From NCBI GenBank assembly GCA_963920765.1, contig OY987251.1, positions 12,589,219 through 12,653,218 on the forward strand: 64,000 nt of DNA, read 5' to 3'. Both the position numbers and the translations under genes were made by a program. Below are positions 34,877 through 46,699 of the stretch, one piece after another. Within the stretch, counting starts at the first letter, position 1. Each line of letters opens with the position of its first letter. The stretch comes from Ulota crispa. Its lineage: Eukaryota; Streptophyta; Bryopsida; Orthotrichales; Orthotrichaceae. Under the pieces are notes generated by a model that was not told the origin of the DNA, searched no databases, and saw only the letters and a program-made list of their open reading frames with translations.

Positions 34877-35134
34877 GGGGACGACGCTATTTTGTGACCT
34901 TAGAATGGTGAGCTTGTGAGCGGTGAGCCAAGATTTGGTGAGTAGTAATCAATTTTGATCTCAAAAGCAATGGAAAAACTAAAAAAAGGCAAGTTTGCCA
35001 AAAGATAAAGCTTTAAAATATATAATTATAGGGCCTTATGTACACAATTATAGGTGAAATTGAGTATTTTGAAAAAAAGAAATCTGCTCACAGCTCACGG
35101 CTCACAGATCCCCGCTCACAAAATAGCATTCCCC
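34877..35134. mobile_element. MITE family R, copy 2, with 8-bp duplication
   Basis: Ends GGGGACGACGCTATTTTGTG and CACAAAATAGCATTCCCC, flanked by a perfect TCTTCTGC duplication (34869-34876, 35135-35142). The 8-bp target size suggests hAT-like mobilisation. 258 bp. Confidence 0.88.
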
Positions 35135-35318
35135 TCTTCTGCGGTGCCTAAATCTGTGACAAGAGTTGCATCAGGGTTTGGAGGATCTCTCCAATGAAAG
35201 AAGCAACAAATTTATTTAGGTGGGAAGAGACACACAATTGACCATTCCCTGTTCCAATCCCAATGTATGTGTTGATGATGCCCTCAGTTCACCTTGGCCC
35301 CCGTTGAACCCCTATTAA

Positions 35319-36552
35319 CCCCCTAAAGGATCATTGTCCATTTGGGGGACATGTTAGACTTTGAACATGTACCTATGGCAAAACTGCTTTGTGTGATTTT
35401 TTGAAACTTTTATTCAAAGTGGGGAATTCAAAGATCTATGTGGGCATCTAATGTTTTCTTCATTCTGACATTTGATGAAGAAGTTATACATGAAAGTATG
35501 AAAATTTGGGGAGGATTGCATGTCTAAGCAGCCCAAAACTTTTTTAATAATTATAGTTAAAAAATAATAATCTGAAATTGGTTCTTTAGATTTTTTTACT
35601 AGTGAGAAGCTTTGAATCATTCCATTTCAATCAATGACATGAAAGTTATGAGGAGTTTTTGTTTGCGAGCACTTATGGATTCTTTACTCTAAAATAAACT
35701 TTGGAGTCCTTTATTTTACTCAATTTTCAATATTTTGGAAAAATAATTAAACCATAGGAAGTAGATTGTTTATCCCAACATTATCACCATTGGGATTTGC
35801 ATTTTCATTTCAATAATTAAATTCTTAAAAATTTAGTGTTTTGACTCATTCTCTACTTCTTTTTACTTACTATTTTTTTCCATGTGTTGTATAGTTCCAA
35901 TTGATTTGAAATTTCTCCCACACACACCTAACTCAATCTCCTACATGGAAAATATAAAGTGCAATTTTGGCTATCTTTTATAAGAGTGGTCAAAGGCTTA
36001 TGAAATTTTTGGGCGGCATGGAAAAAAAAAAGTCTTTTTCACTTTAGATGTAAATGTCTCACTACTCTCCATCTGGAATGAGCTAATTTATTTCCCCCAA
36101 GTAAGGTAGGAGCACCCATAAACTTCAAACTAAGGGTTTTGAACATGATGGCTATGTATAGAAAACTAGCAAACTATAGGACCCTATGAGGAACATAAAA
36201 AAATGAGTTTGCACTTTCAAATGTATTATTTGGATACTGTGAGAATAAGTTATGGATTTTTAAAGAGCAAACTGCAATTGCACCCATAACCACTTTTAAG
36301 AATTCTTGTTCACATGTTGTACATCCTTGTCATTACATCTATTCACTTCCACAGATTTTCCAAGATTTTAGAAGTGACGGTCATGGGGACACTGATGCTT
36401 ATGGATGCTCCTACCTTACCACTTCTAGTTTGGGGTAAGATCCTATGGTTGGATTTCCCAAAAACAAAACATACAATCCCTTTTTATTAAACCTCCTAGA
36501 AGTGGCAGTTTTCAGTGATTTTCACATAAAAAAGGGCTTGATCCTTTCAAGG
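35319..36552 (+). mobile_element. Family A element carrying a family M insertion
   Basis: TTAA at 35315-35318 and 36553-36556. Ends CCCCTAAAGGATCATTGTCC and GATCCTTTCAAGG. Without the 313-bp insert it is about 920 bp. The right TTAA is shared with the next copy. Confidence 0.87.
36104..36416 (-). mobile_element. TA-flanked MITE family M, copy 4 (nested)
   Basis: Ends AGGTAGGAGCACCCATAA and TTATGGATGCTCCTACCT with TA at 36102-36103 and 36417-36418. Other family A copies read 'caagtacctcttctag' uninterrupted here, which confirms a TA duplication. Confidence 0.92.
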
Positions 36553-36556
36553 TTAA

Positions 36557-37483
36557 CCCCTAAAGGACTATTGTCCCTTCGGGGGACAAGTGGGAGTTTG
36601 GGTATGTACCTTTGGATAAGCTACTTTGTGTGATTTTCTGAAACTTTTATTCAAAGTGGGGAATTCAAAGATCTATGTAGGCATCTAATTTTTTCCTCAT
36701 TCCGACAATTATTGAAGAAGTTATGCATGAAAATCTGAAAAACAAGGGAGGACTACCCGCCCAGGCAGCCCAAAAACTTCTTTAAAAATTAATTTTTTTT
36801 TAAAATTAAAATTTGAAATTGGTTCTTTGGATTTTTTAATAGGTGAGAAGCTTTGAATCATTCAATCTCAATCAATGACATGAAAGTTATGAGGAGTTTT
36901 GTTTGCAGGCAGTTATGGATTCTCTACTCTAAAATAAACTTTGAAGTTCTTTATTTTTCTCTATTTTTATTATTTTGGAAAGAAAACAAAACCAAAGGAT
37001 GTAGATTGTTTATCACAACTTTATGACCATTGGGATTTGCATTTTTCATTTTAATAATTAAATTCTTAACAGTTTAGTGATTTGACTCATTCTCTACTTC
37101 TTTTTACTTATTGATTTTTCCTATGTGTTGTGTAGTTCCAATTGATTTGAAAATTCTCCCACACATAACTAACTTGATCTCCTACATGGGAAAAATCAAG
37201 TGCAAAGTTGCATAAAGCAATTATTTTCATGTAAGAATGGTCAAAGGCTTTTGAAATTTTGCGGCTGCATGAAAAAAACTTTTCTTTTCACTTTAGATGT
37301 AAATATCTCACTCATGTCCATCTGGAATGACTTGATTTTTTTTCCACAAGTACCTAATCTAATCTAGGGCAAGATTCTACGGTTGAATTTCCTAAATTTA
37401 AAAAAGAAATTACCTTCTTCCTAACCCCAAAAGTGGCAGTTTTGAGTGATTTTCACTGAAAAAATGGCTCAGTCCTTTAGGAG
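36557..37483 (+). mobile_element. TTAA-flanked element, family A, head-to-tail partner
   Basis: TTAA at 36553-36556 (shared) and 37484-37487. Ends CCCCTAAAGGACTATTGTCC and CTCAGTCCTTTAGGAG. 927 bp. Confidence 0.88.
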
Positions 37484-37487
37484 TTAA

Positions 37488-38423
37488 TTCGTGCATTTCC
37501 TCCTCTTTCCAAGTTACTTGCATTACAAATCTTTCACCAAATCCTTTCTGATTTCTTCTTACCTGCCCCTCAACCGGCAGCTACATTTGTCTGTCAGCCA
37601 GTGTAACTTAGGTCGAGCCAAGCAGTGTGACTCTTTGCAACGAATCTCATTCCTTTGTCAGAAAAGCGCACAAAAAGAGGAAGAAGACGAAGACAGGGAG
37701 ACAGACAGAATACCAGAATGGGAAACACTGCAAACGGTGCGCGAGACTTGCTGCAGAGATGCGGTAAAATATTCACTGCAAGCAGCAACATTGCACCATT
37801 GCAGCAGGACCCTGCGGTTTTTGTGTTTGGTCTGATTTGCCTGGCAGAGGGGCAGAAGCGCACATCCTTTTGGATTGCGCTGCCACAGCATTCAATCGCT
37901 GTACACCAGTACAACAGTACAACAAAATAGTATGCATCTCATGCTGACACCACTTCCAGCAGTAGCTTATCTTCGCGTGCCTTCCGTTGCACCAAATCTT
38001 TGCAACTTTCAAGAGCGGCCAGCCCAGATTGTTTCATGACTGTAAGTTAATCTAATGCGATTTTCTGCACACTATGATTCTCTTATGATTCTGTGTGATT
38101 CTGTGTGATTCTTTGGAAGGTCAAGGTGGCGAAGGAGGAAGAGGTCGTTTTTAACTTTTTGCGCTTCTCGTAAGTTACGTCCCATGGCCAATTGGCCATA
38201 GCCCATTTGCAGCCGTTGAATCTGATGTTCCAGGTTTCGCAGGAATGAGTCTTCTAGAACGTTGCTTCGCTTTCTGACAAGCTGTTGCCAGTGCCTAGAA
38301 CTTTGGTGACATTTGGCAGCAGAGTGTCAGGCTTTAGGCTGCCTTAAGGTTTCGTGAATCGTGACCTCTCGTCTTGCCAGGGTCGGCAGATGGTGTGTCA
38401 AGTGTCCACACGAGAGCGTAGCC
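37488..38423. other. GC-rich unassigned island
   Basis: Base composition is clearly richer in GC than the surrounding repeats and I see no repeat ends. It may be low-copy DNA such as a 5' gene end. A GTAAGT string at about 38041 could be a splice donor. Confidence 0.35.
37718..37930 (+). CDS. Short hypothetical ORF in GC-rich island
   Basis: A 70-residue frame starts at an ATG preceded by a purine-rich leader (gaagacagggagacagacag) and begins MGNTANGARDLLQRCGKIF. It contains no domain I recognise, and other frames are also open here. It might be the first exon of a gene or chance. The only support is base composition, a plausible plant-like leader and the lack of repeat signatures. Function unknown. 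Confidence 0.2.
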   Translation: MGNTANGARDLLQRCGKIFTASSNIAPLQQDPAVFVFGLICLAEGQKRTSFWIALPQHSIAVHQYNSTTK

Positions 38424-38425
38424 TA

Positions 38426-38888
38426 AGGTACGAGGCTCATGAATGGACCATCTAAGGTGTACAGCTGACCTCCTAATGCCGCCCCCTGTGTACTTGGCAA
38501 GTTCATTTCAGAAATGAAATGAGCATGACAGGTGCATAGGGTCAGAATTTTTAAACAAGCGTGTATGGGTGCGCTTATCTTAAGAGTTGAAACTGAAATT
38601 TGAGGAGGTGAAATTTCTTGAAATATTTTTTCAATAAATTTTCCTTGAAAAATAAGATGAATTGGCATCTAACTCAACCTGTTTCATATTTTTTGGAGCT
38701 TTGTGGAATTAGTTATGAAAATTTGAAGTTGAAATGTCATAAAGCTCTAAACTGCTCCACCTTCTCAAATGTACATTGTTTGTACATTGTTGAAGCCTGT
38801 AAAAAACAACAAGTACAATTCTTGTACATTTGAGGAGGTGGATCATATTAGGATATGAACTCTTTTAGAACCTCCTAGAGTCCTACCT
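38426..38888 (-). mobile_element. TA-flanked MITE family N, copy 3, with nested insert
   Basis: Ends AGGTACGAGGCTCATGAATG and a diverged ...GAGTCCTACCT, with TA at 38424-38425 and 38889-38890. The interior 'gttgaaactgaaatttgagg' matches other N copies once the 126-bp insert is removed. Confidence 0.78.
38455..38580. mobile_element. 126-bp TA-flanked insert
   Basis: It starts AGGTGTACAGC and ends GTGCGCTTATCT with TA at 38453-38454 and 38581-38582. Its position is empty in the other N copies (catctaagggctgaaact). Confidence 0.65.
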
Positions 38889-38890
38889 TA

Positions 38891-39655
38891 CTAATATTAC
38901 TTGCTGGGGCCTGAGCATAAATTTGACACGGATTTCACTGTCAGTTGGATTATTTTGTGTCTTGACATCAATTTTTTTTTGAATGTGTCAGTTTGACACT
39001 TTCAACAACAAAAAGGTGCCCTCCCAAATGCTGTTGTGTCTACAGATTTGCTAAATTAGGCCAGAGCTGCGAAAACCCCTTAGTGGGTAATTGTGTGATA
39101 AAGAGTAAGTTACTGACTGCTGGAACTTGGAAGGATGGCGAAATCGCAAGTGTGCAAGAATAGGGCGTTTGACAGGTTGGCTTGACAAACTCGAGGAAAT
39201 TTTTGTGGTGGGGAGGGGGCTTTATGGTGATGGACCCACACCTTTTTGCCAGGAATTACGTGTTGTTGTTTTGTCTCGAATTTAGCTGCTACGGGACAAG
39301 GCAAGCCCACCAGACTCTGACACCACCGGAGGTGGGAAACTGGGAGGCTCTCCCTGGTGGCACAGAGCCGCTGCTGGACTGGAGTGCAAATCGTTGCCCT
39401 AATTAAGTTAGTGCCTTTCAGTTTACTAATTTGGTTTTCTTATATTGACCCGCTCAGCTCCCCCCGGCCCAAGATTTTTATTGCGTCTGTCCTTGTGGGG
39501 CAGAGGCCGCAGAGCCCAACGATTTCAATTTTGGGCGAGACCACCATGCCACTTGTGCAAATTTTGGTCAGCTTTTTCAGTCTGAACTGTTATTCTAAAT
39601 TTGATACTTTCATTCATATATTTGCCTCTGACTAGTAAGCATGTAGGAATGAGAC
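38891..39655. other. Unassigned intergenic sequence
   Basis: Overlapping frames at 39110-39406 and 39357-39635 have no recognised domain. Moderately GC-rich and without repeat ends, so possibly low-copy. Confidence 0.3.
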
Positions 39656-39658
39656 CTA

Positions 39659-39818
39659 GGGCCTCCTTCCCATGTGCACCTAGTGGCCGGTTGAACTAAA
39701 AATACTCCACCAATAATCGGTCGGATGGGATTCCGATTTTTTTGGAGCCCAATCCGACCAGTTATCGGTGAAGTATTTTTAGTTCAACCAGCCACCGGGT
39801 GCGCATGGAAGGAGGCCC
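39659..39818. mobile_element. Tourist/Harbinger-like hairpin MITE, 160 bp
   Basis: Ends GGGCCTCCTTCCCATG and its near-complement, flanked by CTA (39656-39658) and TTA (39819-39821), a slightly decayed 3-bp duplication. The arms stay complementary for most of the element (ggttgaactaaaaatact / agtatttttagttcaacc). The GGGCC terminus and TTA target fit PIF/Harbinger MITEs. Confidence 0.8.
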
Positions 39819-39821
39819 TTA

Positions 39822-40172
39822 GGGTCCCTTTTACACTACAAGTTGAGATTGGTTTCCAGCCTTTGACACTCTCAACCAGCCTTTAAATTTGGTTTTGTAA
39901 TTGGTAGAGCGACATGCACCCAACAATACCAACAAGTAATTTTTTTGGATAGAAATGGATAGTATCAATGACTTATGCACTTTCATCCACTACATAAACT
40001 AATTTTGGTAGCTTTCATCCAAATTATGGCAAACATCGTGTTTGCTTGGAGATGGTCCTAGCAAATTCATCCACTTTTTCACTAGATTTTTCTAGTGTTA
40101 TAGTAGCCACTCCAAAATTGAGGTAAGATTTAGGCAAAAATTTGCCAAGAATTTAAAGTCGTTGAGGGCATC
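39822..40172. other. Unassigned intergenic sequence
   Basis: Nothing recognised. Confidence 0.35.
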
Positions 40173-40175
40173 TAA

Positions 40176-40516
40176 GGGCGACTTCACACTATGGCCAAAG
40201 GTCAAGACGCCGTCCGTTTCCACTAATTAGATTGCAAGAAATCAAGAGTTCGGCCTCTTGACCTTTTGCACTAGAGGCCAAACTCCAAAGGCCGTCATCC
40301 TTCAAATGCTTACATGGCAGCACTTTATCATCCAAAATGACTGCCTCTCAAAGAGAAGTTTGGGTTTAGCAAAAATGGAGCCCAAACTATGGGCTAGAGG
40401 CCTTTGGTTTTAGAATTTATTGCCTATATTCAACAAATTCTCTTGGCCTCTCAATATAGTTTGGCCACTCAATTTGACGACCTCTCAACTTGGTCGGCCA
40501 CAGTGTGAAGCCGCCC
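40176..40516. mobile_element. Harbinger-like MITE, 341 bp
   Basis: Ends GGGCGACTTCACACTATGGC and GCCACAGTGTGAAGCCGCCC, flanked by TAA (40173-40175, 40517-40519). The GGGC terminus and TWA target fit PIF/Harbinger-type elements. Confidence 0.82.
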
Positions 40517-40519
40517 TAA

Positions 40520-40880
40520 TTGGTTCATATTTTGAAAACAACCTCAAAGCCTTTATACTAGCAGTTTGGATTAACTTTTCAAAATACATTCTTAAATTTT
40601 AAAAAACAAGATTTGGCACAGACCCAATTTCAAAAATTGGGTTCTCCAAAAATGTGAAGCTTGTTCTTGGTTTGGAGGCCGTAGTCACATTTTATTAAAA
40701 AATAATTTTTTGAATTAAAAAAAGTTTTTTTGAGATCATCAACACAATATGGAGTAAAAATACCAATTGCTCTCCTTGATTATTATTTTTACCCCTTTTC
40801 TTTTCAAAATTTCAAAGTTAGCTCTAGTGGCTTCAAATTTTTGGCCTTGAGGCCTTTTCACACAAGAGAAGTAGCCCATA
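40520..40880. other. Unassigned intergenic sequence
   Basis: AT-rich, no gene or clear repeat boundary. Confidence 0.35.
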
Positions 40881-41580
40881 CCCTAAAGTCCTAAGCTACA
40901 TTTTTCACCAAAACTGCTCCAGAATTGCTATTTCTAGTACAAGTACCAATTTTAGAAAAAAAACATTTTTTGACAAATGTAGTTGTGAGATCTTGTACTA
41001 CTCTAGTATCTAAAAATGAAAAAAAAAATAGAAATTTTCACTAAGAAGATTGTAAGATATTTGAATTTGAATTAACAAAAAACCATTTTTTGTCCCTGCA
41101 AAAATCCGGGTAGTTGCACTTCACAAGGTCATATTTGTATGAATTTATTTTGAAAATGGTTGTAAGTTTTTTGGACTTGTTCTTCAAAGCAAGTTGGATA
41201 CACACTTGAAGAATTTCAAATCATTTGGAATTGGAAAACACATGGGAAAAAAGTAGTAAGTAAAAAGAAGTAGAAAATGATTCAAACCATAAAATTGTTA
41301 AGAACTTAATTATGGAAACAAAAATTCCAATCCCAATGGCACTGATGTTGTAATAAACAATCTACATCTTCGGCATTAGTTTTTTGTCCAAAATTTTGAA
41401 ATTTGAGTCAAATAAAGGAATTCAGAGTTGATTTTAGAGTAGAGAATCCATGACTGCCCACAAACAAAATCTCTTCATAACTTTCATTTCATTGATAAAA
41501 ATGGAATGATTCAAAGCATCCCATTTATTTATAAATCTAAAGAACCAATTTCAAAAAATAATAATCAAAAAATGTAATAT
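40881..41580 (-). mobile_element. Truncated family A element (reverse)
   Basis: It begins 'ccctaaagtcctaagctac', matching the inverse of the right end of copy 1, and carries family A blocks down to 'taaagaaccaatttc'. It stops where the next element starts at 41585. Confidence 0.72.
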
Positions 41581-41584
41581 TTAA

Positions 41585-42515
41585 CTCCTAAAAGCCCAAG
41601 CCCTTTTCTCTAGTGAAAGTCATTGTTAACTGCCACTTTGGGGGGAATGAGTTGAAAAGTAGGAAATAAAATTTGTTTTGCAAAACCAACCGTAGGATCT
41701 TGCCTTAGACTAGAAGAGGTACTTGTGGGAAAAAATCAGGTCATTCTAATGAAAAGGAGGGAGATATTTACATCTAAAGTGAAAAAAAAAGGTTTCTTTT
41801 CCTTACTGCTACAAAACTTTAGAAGCCTTTAACCACTCTTACATGAAAAAAATTACTCTACGTAAAGTTGAGGTTTATTTTTTCCGTGTAGAAGACCAAA
41901 TTAGGTATGTGTGGGAGAATTTTCAAATCAATTGGAACTACACAACACATGGGGGAAAATAGCAAGTAAAAAGAAGTAGAGAATGAGTCAAATCACTAAA
42001 CTGTTAAGAATTTAATTATCAAAATGAAAAATACAAATCTCAATGGTTGTAATGTTATAAAAAATAGTCTACTTCCTTAGGTTTAGTTTTTTTTCTAAAA
42101 TATTGAAAATTGTGGAAAATAAAGGACTTCAAAGTTTATTTTAGTGTAGAGGATCCATAACTGCCCACAAACTCAAACATCTCATAACTTTCACCTCATC
42201 GATTGAAGTTGAATGATTCAAAGCTTCCCAAATATGAAAAAAATCTAAAGAACCAATTTCAGATTTCTATTTTTAGAAAATACAAAATTTTAAGAAAATT
42301 TGGGCTGCCCGGATTGCCCTCCCTCCCTTGGGCAGCATAAATTCTTGCATAACTTCTTTGTCAAATATCAAAATGACAAAAGAATTAGATACCCGCATAG
42401 GTTTTAGAATTCCCCACTTCTAATTAAAGTTCAAAAAAATCACAAAAACTAGATTAGCTATAGGTACATGCCCAAAATCCATTTGTCCTCCAAGGGGCAG
42501 CTGGGCCTTTAGGGG
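41585..42515 (-). mobile_element. TTAA-flanked element, family A (reverse)
   Basis: Flanks TTAA (41581-41584) and TCAA (42516-42519). Ends CTCCTAAAAGCCCAAGCCC and CTGGGCCTTTAGGGG. 931 bp, standard interior. Confidence 0.86.
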
Positions 42516-42519
42516 TCAA

Positions 42520-42860
42520 AGATGTTCTTTGAGCTACCTGATGTGCTCGTCGAGCAATGAGAACTACATATCATGCAATAACTTACAAACCATGAAGTCA
42601 AAAGTTATGGAAATTGTGGGACCTTATATTTACTCCTTGGGCACATCAAGTGTGATAATTTCAAAGAAAAAAAATGAAAAATCCATTGCTAGTGAGCTAC
42701 CCAAAATTGTCATGTTGCTAAAAAAGGGTGTTTAGGACTTTAGGGGTTATACTCATATTATAATGGGTTTTTATGGTGGTTCTTAAGGCCATTTGAGCTG
42801 AAATTTTGGTTAAAATGGCCCCAAATTTTCATGCCCTTGACTCTAATTGTATAGTGGCCA
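42520..42860. other. Unassigned spacer between two family A elements
   Basis: A 68-codon frame (42529-42735) is open, without a recognisable product. The string 'aggactttaggggtta' at about 42732-42747 looks like a lone TTAA-type terminus. Confidence 0.3.
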
Positions 42861-42864
42861 TTAG

Positions 42865-43820
42865 TTCCTAAAGGCCCAATTGTCCCCTTTGGAGATAATT
42901 GGGATTTTGGGCATGTAGTTATAGCTAAACTACTTTGTGTGGTTTTTTGAAACTCTTATGGAAGATGGGGAATTCAAAGATCTATGTGGGTATATATATA
43001 TATATTTCATTCCAACATTGATTGAAGAAGCAATGCTTGAATTTTTGACAAATGGGGGAGAGCAAGCAATCTGGGCAGCCCAATTTTTTTTTTATAAATT
43101 GCATTTAAAAAAAATAAAAACTTGGAATTGGTTCTTTAGATGTACATATATCTAGGAAGCTTTGAATCTTTCAATTTAATTGATGAGAAGAAAGCTATGA
43201 ATTTTTTTAGTTTGCAGGTAATATGGGACCCCCAAACCTCCATTCCTTTTGCCCCTTGTAAAATTTGGTGCTTTACTTTTTTGAGAGGTTTGTGTTTTTC
43301 TTTTTGACTTTTTTTTCAAGTAGTAGACTAAGATTTCTTGGTTTTTTACCATTTGGATTAAAGTGATTTAGATTTCTCAAATCTACATAAATCCTCCAAT
43401 TTTGACTAGTGTATATGCAAATTTCATGGCCAGTTATGGCATAATAAGATTTGACAAAGTATGATTCACACCTCCAATTCATTTGGAAGTTCTCCCACAC
43501 TTACCTAGCTTGGTCTTCTACATGGAAAAAATAAACCTCAACTTTGTGTAGAGCAATTTTTTTATATTTAAAAGCTATCAAAGGCTTATGAAGTTTTTGG
43601 GTAGCAGTGAATTTTTATTTTTGTTCATTTTAGATGTCAATATCTTACTCCTCTACATCTAAAATGAGCTAATTTTTTCCTCACAAGTACCTCCCATAGT
43701 CTAGGGCATGATCTTACGCTTGGGTTTTCAAAAAATACTTTATTTCCTACCTTCTGCTCATTCCCCAAAAGTGGCAGTTTTGAGCGACTTTCATAGAAAA
43801 AGGGCTTGAGCCTTTGAGGG
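42865..43820 (+). mobile_element. TTAA-flanked element, family A
   Basis: Flanks TTAG (42861-42864, decayed) and TTAA (43821-43824). Ends TTCCTAAAGGCCCAATTGTC and TTGAGCCTTTGAGGG. A short TA run lies at about 42990-43003. Confidence 0.83.
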
Positions 43821-43824
43821 TTAA

Positions 43825-44323
43825 AAGCATTGATAATGGATTGAAAGTAAGCAAATTTTGGAAATACATGTGCAAGGGCATCTTTAGTGCTACGTCGGTA
43901 ATCAAGCATTGCAAAGATACCATGCCATTTGTTTATTTGTTCCCTTTATAATTGTGTCATTTCTTGGAGTAAACGCCTGAACTCAACAACAACATTTTGA
44001 ACCCCAAACAATTGCACAAGAGGGCAAGAGCTATTGATGCATTGGTATGAGGTGAAGATCGATGTAGCTGTGGCAGAACGAGCTGCAACAACTGCTCATT
44101 GCAGCAATTCAGGATTTTGGCTTTCACGAAGAATTTTAACAATAACTCTTTCACAACATTATCAATTCATCACAAAACGGGTAGAGTTTGCAATTTCTTC
44201 GGACTTCTATTGGTGGCTTAAAGTTTAGATGCAAGTTTCTTTCCAAGAATAGTGAATCATGGTACAATTGTTGGTATTTGACTGCTTTTATATAGAATCT
44301 AACATACAATCATGTGAAATTTA
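43825..44323. other. Unassigned intergenic sequence
   Basis: The minus strand carries a broken open frame between about 43840 and 44155 with one in-frame stop. I could not recognise the protein. It could be a decayed coding fragment. Confidence 0.3.
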
Positions 44324-44581
44324 GGAGGGAAATGCTATTCCATGAGATTAGAGATCTGAACCGTGAGCCGTGAGCTTGGATTTTATGTCAAAACACTCAA
44401 TTTCACCTACAACCACGTACATAGGCCCATGTAATTAGGCATTTTAAACTTGTCTTTAAAAAAAAACTTGCTCTTTTATTTAGTGTTTTGATTGATTTTG
44501 AGATCAAAATTGATTTCTACTCCAAATATTGGCTCACCGCTCACAAGCTCACCATTTTATGCTCACAAAATAATGTTGTCC
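44324..44581. mobile_element. MITE family R, copy 3
   Basis: Left end GGAGGGAAATGCTATTCC and right end AATAATGTTGTCC, with interior 'ctcaccgctcacaagctcacc' matching (reversed) the 34.9-kb copy. The target duplication is no longer clear. Confidence 0.68.
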
Positions 44582-45421
44582 AAGTTGAACGGATGGTAGA
44601 AGACTAAAACACATCATTTCAAATTTTAAACAAATAGTGCCAAATCAAAATCTAGTAGAATCCAAACAAGCAACATAATGTGGCTTGATTGGCTCCAATT
44701 TTCAAAATTGAACAAACTTCCATCATGGTTTGGGGCACCTTCCTTCATGGTAAGATCTTGTCTTATGCCTGTTGAACTGCACATGGTTGCAGACTTGGGA
44801 TGTTGCATCAACAATATGAGGGTGTTGCATTAGCAATTCCTTTAGTCCACCTTGAACCTGAATGCCTGAGAGCTCTAAATTCGAGAATAGAAGATTTCCT
44901 ATCAATCTCAACCACCGTTGCATGACCAGAGGGGTGTGGGGGTCCTCGACCTTAGAATTGAGCAAAACAAAAGTCCAAATCTAAGAAACAAATTGTTTTT
45001 GTTTGTGTTTCACGTGTTGTTTGAATCAAGTCATGGGCTCCTGAGTGTTTTCTAATATTTTAGAAAACATATGTTTTCGAATCCTAGAAAGCCGATGGTT
45101 TCTATTGCACTGAAAATTACAACCACAGCTAGGCACCCGAACCCCAATGAAGAGCAATTTATGGTCCAAGGAGACGCGGTTGAAGACCAACTGAAAGAAG
45201 CAACCATCAACGTACGGGACCCAGACGAATAGGAAAAGAGAGCGAAATGCAACACCACGGACCCAGGTTGAGAAACCAAGCACAGAGCCAGAAATACTGT
45301 CACCCTAAGGAGAGAGAGTGAGTTGGTCCATATTAGTACAAGTTTTTGTATTGCACTCTAGCTGAATCACCCTTTACTCTAGGAGGATTTATGAGGGTTT
45401 GCAACATTTTCTAGCAACGTC
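44582..45421. other. Unassigned intergenic sequence
   Basis: Minus-strand frames at 44723-45303 are open for 80-85 codons, but the open stretches begin at TTG or GTG, not ATG, and no domain is recognised. A decayed gene fragment is possible. Confidence 0.3.
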
Positions 45422-45423
45422 TA

Positions 45424-45824
45424 AGGTAGGAGGGCCGTAAACCGACCATCTAAGGGCTCATCCCCTTTTTCAGGGTCTTCCGTGGATGGGAGGATTTTTA
45501 GATCATTTTTTAGACAAAGAGAAAGAGATGCAGAATGTAACACAATTTGTTTCATATTTTTTGAAGTATTTTTGAGTTACTTATGAATTTTCAAAGGGCA
45601 TGTGTCATAGGTCTCTATTTATATGAACCTAGACCTTTCAAAAACCGTTCACTTGCAAGTTGTGAAGAGATTTGGGGAATCAAGTAGGATGATTGGCTCT
45701 TACAACTTTTTTCCCATGCATTCAAGGATTCAAAGTGGATGGTTTTAGAACCACCTCATTTCCATTTTGATGGAGTCTACATGGGCGGTTCAAAATGACT
45801 GCACGCAATATGAGCCTCCTACCT
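45424..45824 (-). mobile_element. TA-flanked MITE family N, copy 4
   Basis: Ends AGGTAGGAGGGCCGTAA and ATGAGCCTCCTACCT, with TA at 45422-45423 and 45825-45826. 401 bp with a longer interior than copies 1 and 2. Confidence 0.82.
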
Positions 45825-45826
45825 TA

Positions 45827-46699
45827 TTTTGGAAAGAGTAAGGTTGTGCAACATCCAAGATTCAAGATGTTACTTCAAGGTTCTCAATAGGGGTAGTCAC
45901 ATCTTCTTCACCCTATCTCAACCTTTAAAGGATGGGAATGTAGCACTTTCTTCTTGATATGCAAAGGCCCCATTCTTTGAATGTGAGATTTTTTTTCTTC
46001 ACTTTTAAAGGAGAAAAATGAGTGTGAAGAACTTTAGCATATAACACTTGTATTAATGCATATCTCTTTTTCATTACTCTTGAGTTCTTGTTTTTACCTC
46101 CTTGTAGTTGGAAATCTTAATATAGTGTGTGAATGCAACTTGCTTTCTTACTACATTACCATTTTTGAGGTAAACTCATCTCCATTCTTCACCACCCACA
46201 AATGAGGGGAGTGTCACACTATTTTCATGGAGAAGTGCTCCCATTGGCTCCTATTTTCACTCCACAACTTCTCATTCTTTGCAGAAGTTTCATTCTTGAA
46301 GAAGGTGTAACTACCCTACTGTGGTCCATGAGTGAAGACGTTAATGTTAATTTTCTTAAATTGATGGTATTCATGTGCCAAAAGTTGTGAGATACATCTT
46401 TACAAGTGTTTGATCTTAATTCACAAATTATGACTAATATGGGTTTTGGGTTTAGGTCATGCAACTTGAGCTTTACCAAGTAGAAAATATTATCAATTTA
46501 ATGAAATTAAAGTTAGTTATAACATAACTGTTATCAAAGGCAAAGAAGATAAACAAGATAGAACAAAGTTCAAGTCTTTATTTTGCATTGTATCCAATAG
46601 TACACTATAATGCCGAGGATTGTATTGTATAACATCATAATATTGTGTTAGAACTTACTATAAAAAATCATTGTTAGACCACAAGTAGTAATAATTAAT
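45827..46699. other. Unassigned intergenic sequence
   Basis: Nothing recognised. Confidence 0.35.

Noticed and set aside
39822..40880. A larger element enclosing the 341-bp Harbinger-like MITE
   Set aside because: Candidate outer ends near 39827 and 40880 pair poorly, and the right one is better explained as the start of a truncated family A copy.
43840..45303. Decayed or small protein genes on the minus strand
   Set aside because: The frames are short, interrupted or lack ATG starts, and I recognise no family.
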